DNA of 64,000 nucleotides from Duganella sp. BJB476 (GTDB lineage: Bacteria; Pseudomonadota; Gammaproteobacteria; Burkholderiales; Burkholderiaceae_D). The position numbers were made by a program, and so were the translations under genes. The DNA is taken from assembly GCF_003416895.1 (NCBI RefSeq), contig NZ_QVIO01000008.1, positions 299,543-363,542 of the forward strand, in the 5' to 3' direction. Shown here piece by piece: positions 42,164 to 49,502 of the stretch. Within the stretch, counting starts at the first letter, position 1; each line of letters starts with the position of its first letter. The notes below the pieces were generated by a model, which saw only the letters and a program-made list of their open reading frames with translations, was not told the origin of the DNA and searched no databases.

Positions 42164-42243
42164 TGGGAATCACGGGGAAAGTGGGCGGCGCAGCGGCGGA
42201 ACATCTGCTGGCGCAAGGCCAGGAAGTACGCGCGCTAGCGTAA
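42151..42243 (+). pseudogene. Truncated NmrA/NAD(P)-binding protein remnant
   Basis: AGGAGA then ATG opens a 30-residue reading frame, MFLVMGITGKVGGAAAEHLL and so on to RALA, stopped at 42241-42243. It is the first strand, GxxGxxG loop and helix of an NmrA-like Rossmann domain (normally about 280-300 residues). The following 250 bp in any frame do not continue the fold, so the rest of the gene has been deleted or replaced. Its position after LysR-DoxX fits a former three-gene unit. Confidence 0.75.
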
Positions 42244-42493
42244 GCACGCACTTTGTTGACGGCGTCGCTGTGCGTAAGTGGCTGGTGGTTTGCGATGCGC
42301 TTGTCTATCGTAGCGGTTCTGGGGTATTGTGGAATTATAGCGACGCCAGAGCACCCGGGATTTTCGGACAATTTCATACCACCCGCGTCGAGAGAGCTAC
42401 CTGATCGGCACTTTGTCGATATGCCGTACCCGGCCTGTTGGTGGCGGCGTGAAACCGGCCTGAATTTAGGCAAACTAGAGGAGTATTTTGGTC
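42244..42493. other. Interval without a recognisable gene
   Basis: This AT-richer stretch marks the junction between the NmrA remnant and the hypothetical gene at 42494. I see no tRNA, terminator or insertion-sequence end in it. With the remnant it makes 442 bp without an intact gene. Confidence 0.5.
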
Positions 42494-43030
42494 ATGTCCT
42501 CTAAAGTTGTTAGCGTGTATTGCAACCCGGTGCTGTTTTGCGGGCGCACCGTCCGAGCATTCTATTCCGAATACAGTTTCGCGACTCTTCTCCTTGATCA
42601 AGACGAAGTAGTCACTTTCGCCACTGAGGAAGTTGTTGTGGGACGATGGTTTGAGGTGTTCCCCATCTGTGACTATAAGCTGCCTTCAGACTATGTAACT
42701 GTCTGGGGCGATCTCGAAGAACCTATTGAGGTAATGTCGAGCGCGCAGGTTTGGCGCGAAGAGTGGCAAGAAGCAGCGGCTGATGACGGAAAATTCATGG
42801 GTGCTGGCCCGCATTCAACGCAGTACGCGGCGGCATTGGGCCAATCACCGGAGTCGAGTACTGATGTCGTAAAGGTGCATGCAGGACTAAAGTTACTAGG
42901 TCGCGATGGGCGAGCCTTGATCGTTTGCAGTTCAGACAATACACCATTCAAAATTGACTTGGCAGTGGATGTGCAGGACATTGAACGGATCATGCAATCC
43001 CACACCTGTATATCAGAAATAAGCCCCTGA
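42494..43030 (+). CDS. Hypothetical protein in the accessory tract
   Basis: A 178-residue protein, probably cytoplasmic, with no signal peptide or membrane helix. It is rich in acidic residues (LDQDEVVTFATEEVV, WGDLEEPIEV) and has strands and helices typical of small SMI1/Imm-like proteins, but I do not recognise the family. GAGGAG lies 10 bases before ATG 42494. Its DNA is clearly less GC-rich than the core genes, and it is followed by two further small genes up to the tRNA-Phe. An immunity-protein role is only a guess from this context. Confidence 0.6.
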   Translation: MSSKVVSVYCNPVLFCGRTVRAFYSEYSFATLLLDQDEVVTFATEEVVVGRWFEVFPICDYKLPSDYVTVWGDLEEPIEVMSSAQVWREEWQEAAADDGKFMGAGPHSTQYAAALGQSPESSTDVVKVHAGLKLLGRDGRALIVCSSDNTPFKIDLAVDVQDIERIMQSHTCISEISP

Positions 43031-43078
43031 CTGGCCAATGGCGAGCTGTCAAAAAACCAACAATAAACGGGTTAAAGA

Positions 43079-43360
43079 ATGATCGATGATCTCGATTTGC
43101 ACGATGCAACGTTACTCACAATAGACTTCTCGTGGGCAGAGGCAACGTGCGTGATGACACTCCTGCATGCGCGGTTGGCAGACTGTCGGCTCACTTTCAC
43201 CGGTGTTTCGAACTTGACTTTGTCTCGAAATCAACCTTGGGGCCGATCGCAATCAATCAATTCGGCCCTGGAGCGGGACAAGGGACAGTACGAAATTGAA
43301 ATGCAATCCGGCGATGTGATCACGATCGCCGCGCTGGAAGTTCGGATTGCGGGCAAATGA
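43079..43360 (+). CDS. Small hypothetical protein coupled to the DUF4375 gene
   Basis: A 93-residue protein starting MIDDLDLHDATLLTIDFSW, a pattern of alternating strands seen in several small uncharacterised bacterial proteins of unknown function. No motif or membrane helix was found. Only a weak AAAGA precedes the ATG. Its stop overlaps the ATG of the DUF4375 gene (ATGA, 43357-43360), so the two are translationally coupled and likely act together. Confidence 0.65.
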   Translation: MIDDLDLHDATLLTIDFSWAEATCVMTLLHARLADCRLTFTGVSNLTLSRNQPWGRSQSINSALERDKGQYEIEMQSGDVITIAALEVRIAGK

Positions 43361-43791
43361 ATAACCTCGAAGACGCGTTTGCCCAGGCCTGCCGTCGCTT
43401 TGATGGGACCAATTTTTCGCAATTGGACGAAATCGATAGAATTCTAGTCACGATTTACGGATTGGAGGCCGACGTGAACAATGGCGGCTTCGATCAGTAC
43501 TATTTTAATGGTGCGGGTGACCAAGCTTTTTTCGCAGTTGATGCCCTGCATTGCATTGGTGCCCATCGGATGGCGGAAATCGTATCGCGCGCGAACGCAG
43601 TTTTCGGACCGAATGGCCCATCGCAACTTAGCCCCGTCCGCCAGGCGCAGTTGTTCTTGGTCGCACCTAACGACGTCCAGGGGCCAGCTCCATGGGAGCA
43701 ACTCGACCGTGCCTTCTACGCCTATCCAGACGATATTGCGACGCTCTTGACCACGTTCTTGAGCGCGCGCGGCATGATCGCTCCATGTTGA
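43357..43791 (+). CDS. DUF4375 (DMP19-like) protein
   Basis: A 144-residue acidic protein. The block VNNGGFDQYYFNGAGD is the hallmark of DUF4375/DMP19. In Neisseria meningitidis DMP19 is a DNA-mimic protein that relieves repression by a partner repressor. Other members occur near toxin-immunity genes. Whether this one mimics DNA is unknown, although acidic residues are frequent (DEIDRILVTIYGLEAD). It is coupled to the preceding 93-residue gene and is the last gene before the tRNA-Phe. Confidence 0.82.
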   Translation: MNNLEDAFAQACRRFDGTNFSQLDEIDRILVTIYGLEADVNNGGFDQYYFNGAGDQAFFAVDALHCIGAHRMAEIVSRANAVFGPNGPSQLSPVRQAQLFLVAPNDVQGPAPWEQLDRAFYAYPDDIATLLTTFLSARGMIAPC

Positions 43792-43984
43792 GCTCGATCA
43801 TGCCGATAGACACCGTTACGGAGATGGTCACGTAAGGAGTCACCGTTTCGACAGGTTTCACGCTTTCGCCGCCACGCTTCGAATCATAGTCTTGGACGTG
43901 TGGACGTTTGGACGATCGCTACGTAGCGGACCGGAGAAGTTGTGCCAAGTACCGGAAATAGACCGGATATGAGGACTTTCTGTT

Positions 43985-44022
43985 TCTAGAAACAAAAACG
44001 CCAACCTGCATGGGTTGGCGTT
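43985..44022 (-). terminator. Rho-independent terminator of tRNA-Phe copy 2
   Basis: AACGCCAACC (43997-44006) and GGTTGGCGTT (44013-44022) make the same 10-bp stem and TGCATG loop as at 73-98. On the minus strand it is followed by TTTTTGTTTC. The adjacent palindrome GTTTCTAGAAAC (43982-43993) lies at its outer edge. Confidence 0.88.
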
Positions 44023-44040
44023 TTGTTTTGACACTGTTCT

Positions 44041-44116
44041 TGGTGGCCCGGGGCGGAATCGAACCACCGACACAAGGATTTTCAATCCTCTGCTCTACCA
44101 ACTGAGCTACCAGGCC
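44041..44116 (-). tRNA. tRNA-Phe (GAA), copy 2
   Basis: A 76-nt tRNA-Phe with anticodon GAA and encoded CCA, same strand and apparently the same sequence as the copy at 115-190. Its 3' end faces the AT-richer accessory genes (42.5-43.8 kb). tRNA 3' ends are common integration sites, but no integrase or repeated partial tRNA end was found beside it. Confidence 0.97.
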
Positions 44117-44126
44117 AAGGAGCAGA

Positions 44127-44154
44127 ATTATAGCAGGCTTAAGCGAAATTGCAA
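44127..44154 (-). promoter_or_regulatory. Promoter of tRNA-Phe copy 2
   Basis: On the minus strand TATAAT (44127-44132) lies 11 bases upstream of the tRNA, and TTGCAA (44149-44154) is 16 bp further. The sequence between -10 and tRNA differs slightly from copy 1 but the spacing is the same. Confidence 0.7.
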
Positions 44155-44193
44155 GGACGAATTTCTCAGCCGCACAAACGCTATAATGTTCGG

Positions 44194-45420
44194 ATGACTA
44201 ATCCATCCTCCCCCGCTGCGCTGCGCGTTATTGAGAGTGATATTTGCATTGTTGGCAATGGCGCTATTGCCAAGACCGCCGCGCTGGGCCTGGCCCAGGC
44301 CGGTTTTAGTGTAACCCTGCTCGCTCCGCCGTCGTATCCGGCCGGCCCGGCCGCCAATACCGCCGATCTCGGCTGGGATGCGCGGGTCTACGCGTTGAAC
44401 CACACCGCCCATAACCTGTTGTCCGCGCTGAAGGTATGGCATGCGCTGGATCAGGCGCGCGTGGCGCCGGTGGACGCGATGATCGTCCACGGCGACGGCG
44501 CCAACGCCGGCGGCCTGGCTTTCGACGCCTACGGCGCCCACACCGGCACGCTGGCCTGGATCATGGAAGACCGCAACCTGGGGCAGGCGCTGGACGCCGC
44601 CCTCAAGTTCGCGCAGAACGTGCGCTTCGTCGAAGGCCGCGCCACCGGTTTGCTGCGCGCCGACGACGGCGCCACCGTGCACCTGGACGACGGCACCTGC
44701 ATCAAGTCCGAGCTGGTGGTCGGCGCCGACGGCGCCCAGTCCTGGGTGCGCGGCCAGTGCGACATCGGCCTCGATTACCGCAGCTACAACCAGCGCGCGG
44801 TGGTCTCCAACTTCGCCTGCGAAAAGCCGCATCACGGCGCCGCCTGCCAATGGTTCACCGGCGCCGAAGGCATCGTCGCGCTGCTGCCGCTGCCCGGCAA
44901 CCAGGTTTCGTTGGTGTGGTCGGCGCCGGAAGTGCTGGCCGATACATTGCGCGCCGAATCGGCGCAGCAGATCGCCGACCGCCTGGCCGTCTACGCCGCC
45001 GACCGTCTGGGCGTGCTGACGCCCTTGCAGCCGGAGCTGGTGCGCGATTTCCCACTGCGCCTGCTGCGCCCGCACGCCATGAGCGCGCCGCGCGTGGCGC
45101 TGGTGGGCGACGCCGCCCACGTGGTGCACCCGCTGGCCGGCCACGGCATGAACCTGGGCTTCGCCGACGTCGCGCAGCTGATCAAGACCCTGAGCGAGCG
45201 TGAAGCGCAGCGCAGCATTGGCGACACCCGCGTGCTGGCCCGCTACGAGCGCGCCCGCAAGGAAGACGTGCTGCTGATGCAGCTCACCACCGACGGCCTG
45301 GCGCGCCTGTTCGGCGCGGATATGGAGCCGCTGCGCGTGGTTCGCAATTTGGGATTAAACTTGCTGGATAAATTACCGGTGCTGAAGCGCCGCCTGATCT
45401 CCCACGCAATGGGGAAGTAG
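44194..45420 (+). CDS. UbiH/VisC-type FAD-dependent monooxygenase
   Basis: A 408-residue flavoprotein hydroxylase of the UbiH/UbiF/COQ6 family, which hydroxylates the ubiquinone ring. The N-terminal FAD motif reads CIVGNGAIAKTAALGLAQAG, where the third Gly of GxGxxG is Ala. The DG motif is SELVVGADGAQSWVR, and the second FAD motif is VGDAAHVVHPLAGHGMNLG. Which ring position it modifies cannot be told. A TATAAT (44182-44187) sits only 6 bases before ATG 44194 and there is no Shine-Dalgarno, so the message may be leaderless. dsbC follows 40 bp downstream. Confidence 0.87.
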   Translation: MTNPSSPAALRVIESDICIVGNGAIAKTAALGLAQAGFSVTLLAPPSYPAGPAANTADLGWDARVYALNHTAHNLLSALKVWHALDQARVAPVDAMIVHGDGANAGGLAFDAYGAHTGTLAWIMEDRNLGQALDAALKFAQNVRFVEGRATGLLRADDGATVHLDDGTCIKSELVVGADGAQSWVRGQCDIGLDYRSYNQRAVVSNFACEKPHHGAACQWFTGAEGIVALLPLPGNQVSLVWSAPEVLADTLRAESAQQIADRLAVYAADRLGVLTPLQPELVRDFPLRLLRPHAMSAPRVALVGDAAHVVHPLAGHGMNLGFADVAQLIKTLSEREAQRSIGDTRVLARYERARKEDVLLMQLTTDGLARLFGADMEPLRVVRNLGLNLLDKLPVLKRRLISHAMGK

Positions 45421-45460
45421 GCTGGCGCCAGTCGGTTCGTCTGTAGTCATTGGAGATGTT

Positions 45461-46189
45461 ATGAGAATGAGTAAGATCGTTTTGCTGTTGTTGTCGGCGC
45501 TGATGGCGTCCTGCGTGGGCGCGGAAACCCCGCCGTCCACGGATGCGATCAAGAAGCTGGTCGAACCGCGCCTGGGATCGAACGTCAAGGTCGATTCGAT
45601 CAAGGAAACGCCGTACGCCGGCCTGTATGAAATCCGCGTCGGCAACGATATCCTCTACACCGACAAGACCGGCACCTATCTGTTCTCCGGCCACGTGTTC
45701 AACCTGACCACCAGCACCGACCTGACCAAGGAACGCCTGGAAGAGATCAACAAGATCAAGTTCTCCGACCTGCCGCTGGACAAAGCCATCAAGACTGTCA
45801 AGGGCGACGGCAAGCGCGTGATCGCGGTGTTCGAAGATCCGAACTGCGGCTACTGCAAACGCTTCCGCCAGACCACGCTCAAGGAAACCGACAACATCAC
45901 GGTCTACACCTTCATGTACAACATCCTGGCCGATGATTCGTTCACCAAGTCGAAGAACATCTGGTGCTCGCCGGACCGCAGCAAGGCCTGGGAGGACTGG
46001 ATGGTCAATAGTAAGGCGGCGCCTGTCGCGGCCGAGTCGTGCGAATCGCCGAACCAGGAGGTGCTGGAGCTGGGCCACAAGCTGAACGTCTCCGGCACCC
46101 CTGCCATCTTCTTCGCCGACGGCACCCGCGTGCCAGGCGCGATCGATACCAAGGCACTTGAAGAGAAGCTCGCCAAGATCAAGCAGTAA
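45461..46189 (+). CDS. dsbC: Thiol:disulfide interchange protein DsbC
   Basis: A 242-residue periplasmic disulfide isomerase. The signal peptide is IVLLLLSALMASCVGA, residues 25-90 form the N-terminal dimerisation domain, and the thioredoxin-like domain carries the CGYC active site (C129 and C132, FEDPNCGYCKRF). The cis-Pro loop is SGTPAIFF. It corrects wrong disulfides in exported proteins, useful next to the many secreted enzymes of this genome. TGGAG lies 5 bases before the ATG. Length and motifs are normal for betaproteobacterial DsbC. Confidence 0.93.
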   Translation: MRMSKIVLLLLSALMASCVGAETPPSTDAIKKLVEPRLGSNVKVDSIKETPYAGLYEIRVGNDILYTDKTGTYLFSGHVFNLTTSTDLTKERLEEINKIKFSDLPLDKAIKTVKGDGKRVIAVFEDPNCGYCKRFRQTTLKETDNITVYTFMYNILADDSFTKSKNIWCSPDRSKAWEDWMVNSKAAPVAAESCESPNQEVLELGHKLNVSGTPAIFFADGTRVPGAIDTKALEEKLAKIKQ

Positions 46190-46227
46190 GTCTTACCAAT
46201 CCAGCGCATCGTCCACAGGAGAACTGA

Positions 46228-46686
46228 ATGATTACATTGAATATCAACGGTAAAGACATGCAGGTAGACGCCGATCCTTCGACGCCGATACTGTGGGCCT
46301 TGCGCGACAACCTGAATATGACCGGCACCAAGTTCGGTTGCGGCGCGGCGCTGTGCGGCGCCTGCACCGTGCACCTGGGCGGCCAGCCTATCCGCTCGTG
46401 CGTGACGCCGATTTCGGCCGCCGCCGGCCAGAAGATCACCACCATCGAAGCGATGGAATCCGATAAAGTCGGCAAGGCCGTGCAGGAGGCGTGGGTCAAG
46501 CTGGACGTGCCGCAGTGCGGCTACTGCCAGAGCGGCCAGATCATGAGCGCGACCGCTCTGCTGCGCACCAACAAAGCCCCATCCGACGCCGATATCGACA
46601 ACGCCATGAGCGGCAACATCTGTCGATGCGGGACTTACCAGCGCATCCGCGCAGCCATCAAAGACGCAGCCAAAACCATCGCCTAA
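46228..46686 (+). CDS. Molybdenum hydroxylase 2Fe-2S subunit, IorA-type
   Basis: A 152-residue small subunit of a xanthine-oxidase-family hydroxylase, like isoquinoline 1-oxidoreductase alpha. The N-terminal plant-type 2Fe-2S cluster motif is KFGCGAALCGACTV and the second cluster motif pair is CGYCQSGQIM...NICRCGTYQRI. It passes electrons between the molybdenum subunit encoded 11 bp downstream and an outside acceptor. AGGAGA lies before ATG 46228. No FAD subunit is encoded nearby, as is usual for the two-subunit IorAB type. Confidence 0.92.
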   Translation: MITLNINGKDMQVDADPSTPILWALRDNLNMTGTKFGCGAALCGACTVHLGGQPIRSCVTPISAAAGQKITTIEAMESDKVGKAVQEAWVKLDVPQCGYCQSGQIMSATALLRTNKAPSDADIDNAMSGNICRCGTYQRIRAAIKDAAKTIA

Positions 46687-46697
46687 AGGAGAATGTC

Positions 46698-48917
46698 ATG
46701 CGTATCGAATGGCTTAATCAGGAATCGATGGCGGATGTAGGAACTTCAGGCGGCGTGTCGCGCCGCAGCTTCATGAAGGCTGGCGCGGTGGCGGGCGGCG
46801 GTTTGGTGCTGGGCTTCTTCATGCCTGGCGCCGGACGCTTCGCCAATGCGCAGCAGCCGCCGGCCAAGGTGTATGAACCGAACGCCTTCCTGCATATCGC
46901 GCCGGACAACAGCGTGACGGTGCAGGTCAATCGGCTGGAATTCGGCCAGGGCGTGCAGACGTCGCTGCCGATGCTGATCGCGGAAGAGCTGGACGCGGAC
47001 TGGTCGAAGATGAACGGCGCGCTGGCGCCGGCCGGCGACCAATACAAGGACCCGGCGTTCGGCATCCAGATCACCGGCGGTTCGGGCAGCATCGCCCACT
47101 CCTACACCCAGTACCGCGAGATCGGCGCCAAGGCGCGCGCGATGCTGATCGGCGCTGCGGCCCAGGAGTGGAAGGTGGCGCCGGACCAGATCAAGACCTC
47201 GAAAGGCACGCTGACCGGACCTGCGGGCCAGAAGGCCACCTACGGCGCCATGGCCGATGCGGCCATGAAGCAGCCGGTGCCCACTACCGTGAAGCTGAAG
47301 GATCCGAAGGACTTCAACTTTATCGGCAAACCGACCAGGCGCCTGGACGCGAAGCTCAAGTCGACCGGCAAGCAGGTATTCGGCATGGACTTCAAGGCGC
47401 CGCACAGCAAGGTCGCCGTGGTGGCGCGGCCGCCGGTGTTCGGCGCCAAGGTGGCCAAGTTCGACGCCTCGAAAGCCAAGGCGATCAAGGGCGTGATCGA
47501 GGTGCTGGAAGTGAAGACGGATCGCGGCGGCAGCGGTGTGGTGGTGGTGGCCGACGGCTACTGGCCCGCCAAGATGGGCCGTGAAGCGCTGGTCATCGAC
47601 TGGGACACCAGCGGCGTCGAAAAAGTCAGCAGCGACAAGCAGCTGGCCGAGTACAAGGCGCTGTCGCAGAAGCCCGGCCTGCCGGTGCGCAAGGCCGACA
47701 CCTCCAAGCTGGCCGGCGCGGCGAAGAAAATCTCCGCCGTTTATGAATTCCCTTACCTCGCGCACGCGCCGATGGAGCCGCTGAACTGTGTGGTCGATCT
47801 GCGCGCGGACGGCTGCACGGTGTGGGCAGGTTCGCAGTTCCAGACGATGGATCAAGGGGCCATCGCCGCCACCGCCGGCCTGAAGCCGGACCAGGTGGTG
47901 CTGAACACGATGATGGCCGGCGGCGGTTTCGGCCGCCGCGCCGTGCCGACGTCCGACTATCTGGTCGAAGCGGTCAATATCGCCAAGGTGTGGCAGGCCA
48001 CCGGTAAAAAGGACCCGATCAAGGTGGTCTGGAGCCGGGAGGACGACATCAAGGGCGGCTACTATCGTCCGTCGCATGTGCACCGCGCCGATATCGGCGT
48101 CGACGACAAGGGCAACATCGTGGCGTGGGATCACGTCATCGTCGGCCAGTCCATCATCACCGGCACGCCGTTCGAGCCGATGATGGTCAAGGACGGCATC
48201 GACGCGACCATGGTGGAAGGCATGGGCGAGCCGTATGAGGTGCCGCTGAACCTGAGCGCGCACGCCGTCAAGGCCAACGTGCCGGTGCTGTGGTGGCGCT
48301 CGGTCGGCTCCACCCACACGGCCTTCGTGATGGAGACGCTGATCGACGAAGCCGCGCATGCGGCCAAGATGGATCCTGTCGCGTATCGCAAGAAGCTGCT
48401 GGGCGAGAAGGGCAAGCGCCATATCGCCGCGCTGGACCTGGCGGTCGCCAAGTCCGGCTATGGCAAGAAGGCTTTACCTAAAGGCCAGGCTTGGGGCGTG
48501 GCTGTGCATGAATCGTTCAACACCGTGATCGCGTATGTGGTGGTGGCGTCCGTGAAGAACGGCACGCCCAAGCTGCACCGGGTGACGGCGGGCGTGCATT
48601 GCAACCAGCCGGTCAACCCGCTGACGATCGAAGCGCAGATCCAGGGCGCGGCCTTGATGGGCCTGGGCATGACCTTGCCGGGCGCCGCCATCACGCTGAA
48701 GGACGGCGTGGTGGATCAGCAGAACTTCAGCGACTACACGGTGGCGCGCATGACGGACATGCCGGTGATCGACGTCCACATCGTGCCGTCGAACGATCCG
48801 CCGACCGGCATGGGCGAACCTGGCCTGCCGCCGTTGGCGCCGGCCTTCGCCAACGCGCTGTTCAAATTGACCGGCAAGCGTCTGCGCAAGCTGCCGTTCG
48901 ATCTGGCCAGCGCCTGA
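46698..48917 (+). CDS. Molybdopterin-binding hydroxylase large subunit, IorB-type, Tat-exported
   Basis: A 739-residue molybdenum-cofactor subunit of the IorB/aldehyde oxidase family. The N-terminus has a twin-arginine signal (SRRSFMKAGAVAGGGLVLGF, about residues 20-40), so the folded holoenzyme with the small subunit is probably moved to the periplasm. Mo-cofactor contact motifs such as AGGGFGRRA and GVAVHESFNT can be seen. The substrate could be an N-heterocycle or aldehyde; the sequence does not say. AAGGAG lies 6 bases before ATG 46698. A MocA-like maturation gene follows 5 bp downstream. Confidence 0.9.
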   Translation: MRIEWLNQESMADVGTSGGVSRRSFMKAGAVAGGGLVLGFFMPGAGRFANAQQPPAKVYEPNAFLHIAPDNSVTVQVNRLEFGQGVQTSLPMLIAEELDADWSKMNGALAPAGDQYKDPAFGIQITGGSGSIAHSYTQYREIGAKARAMLIGAAAQEWKVAPDQIKTSKGTLTGPAGQKATYGAMADAAMKQPVPTTVKLKDPKDFNFIGKPTRRLDAKLKSTGKQVFGMDFKAPHSKVAVVARPPVFGAKVAKFDASKAKAIKGVIEVLEVKTDRGGSGVVVVADGYWPAKMGREALVIDWDTSGVEKVSSDKQLAEYKALSQKPGLPVRKADTSKLAGAAKKISAVYEFPYLAHAPMEPLNCVVDLRADGCTVWAGSQFQTMDQGAIAATAGLKPDQVVLNTMMAGGGFGRRAVPTSDYLVEAVNIAKVWQATGKKDPIKVVWSREDDIKGGYYRPSHVHRADIGVDDKGNIVAWDHVIVGQSIITGTPFEPMMVKDGIDATMVEGMGEPYEVPLNLSAHAVKANVPVLWWRSVGSTHTAFVMETLIDEAAHAAKMDPVAYRKKLLGEKGKRHIAALDLAVAKSGYGKKALPKGQAWGVAVHESFNTVIAYVVVASVKNGTPKLHRVTAGVHCNQPVNPLTIEAQIQGAALMGLGMTLPGAAITLKDGVVDQQNFSDYTVARMTDMPVIDVHIVPSNDPPTGMGEPGLPPLAPAFANALFKLTGKRLRKLPFDLASA

Positions 48918-48922
48918 GCTGA

Positions 48923-49489
48923 ATGGCACTGGTAGGGATATTGCTGGCAGCCGGGCGGGGTAAGCGGTTCGACCCGTCCGGCGTACAAAACAAATTGCTG
49001 CAACCGTTGAAGGACGGCGACGCCGTGGTCGTCGCCAGTGCCAAAAACATGCTGGCGGTGCTGCCGCGCGTGGTCGCCGTGGTCCGCTCCGGCGACGACC
49101 AGGTGGCGGCGCTGCTGGGCAAGCTGGGATGCGAAGTGCGCGTTTGCGCGGATGCCGATCTGGGCATCGCCGCCTCGCTGACGATGGCGGTCGACTACAC
49201 CAAAGGGGCGGAAGGCTGGCTGGTAGGCCTGGGCGACATGCCCCATGTGCAGCCGGAGACCATGCGCTCCCTGGCCGCGACAATTGAAAGGGGCGCGCGG
49301 ATCGCGGCGCCCGTCTTTGAAGGGCGACGCGGCAACCCGGTCGCCTTCAGCAGTTATCATTTGCCGTTGCTGCTGGCGCTGGAAGGCGACCAGGGCGCGC
49401 GCGACATATTGAAAAGCCATGCGGTGAGCGAGCTGATAGTCGACGATGTCGGCGTGGTGCGCGATATCGATACCCCGGGCGATTTGTAA
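48923..49489 (+). CDS. MocA-like molybdenum cofactor nucleotidyltransferase
   Basis: A 188-residue NTP-transferase with the MobA/MocA fold. The nucleotide loop is LLAAGRGKRFDPSG, followed by the NKLLQPL lysine segment, and the metal motif is LGDMPHV. MocA makes the molybdopterin cytosine dinucleotide used by xanthine-oxidase-family enzymes. Its location 5 bp after the iorB-type gene therefore fits a dedicated maturation factor. The RFD in place of the usual RMG/RFG in the loop is a small deviation. Confidence 0.85.
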   Translation: MALVGILLAAGRGKRFDPSGVQNKLLQPLKDGDAVVVASAKNMLAVLPRVVAVVRSGDDQVAALLGKLGCEVRVCADADLGIAASLTMAVDYTKGAEGWLVGLGDMPHVQPETMRSLAATIERGARIAAPVFEGRRGNPVAFSSYHLPLLLALEGDQGARDILKSHAVSELIVDDVGVVRDIDTPGDL

Positions 49490-49502
49490 AACAAGGATAG
49501 AG

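Noticed and set aside
42253..42504. 83-codon frame between the NmrA remnant and the hypothetical gene.
   Set aside because: It has no Shine-Dalgarno, overlaps the start of the better supported gene at 42494 and shows no recognisable pattern.
43919..44101. Open frame reading VEQRIENPCVGGSIPP across the second tRNA-Phe.
   Set aside because: It is a translation of the tRNA gene and its terminator, a frequent false gene call.
42494..44116. Integrated prophage or integrative element at tRNA-Phe.
   Set aside because: There is no integrase, no repeated tRNA 3' end and no phage gene. At most it is a remnant cassette.
46228..48917. Calling the molybdenum hydroxylase a specific isoquinoline oxidoreductase.
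   Set aside because: The subunit layout fits IorAB, but substrate range in the family is wide and no pathway gene is adjacent.
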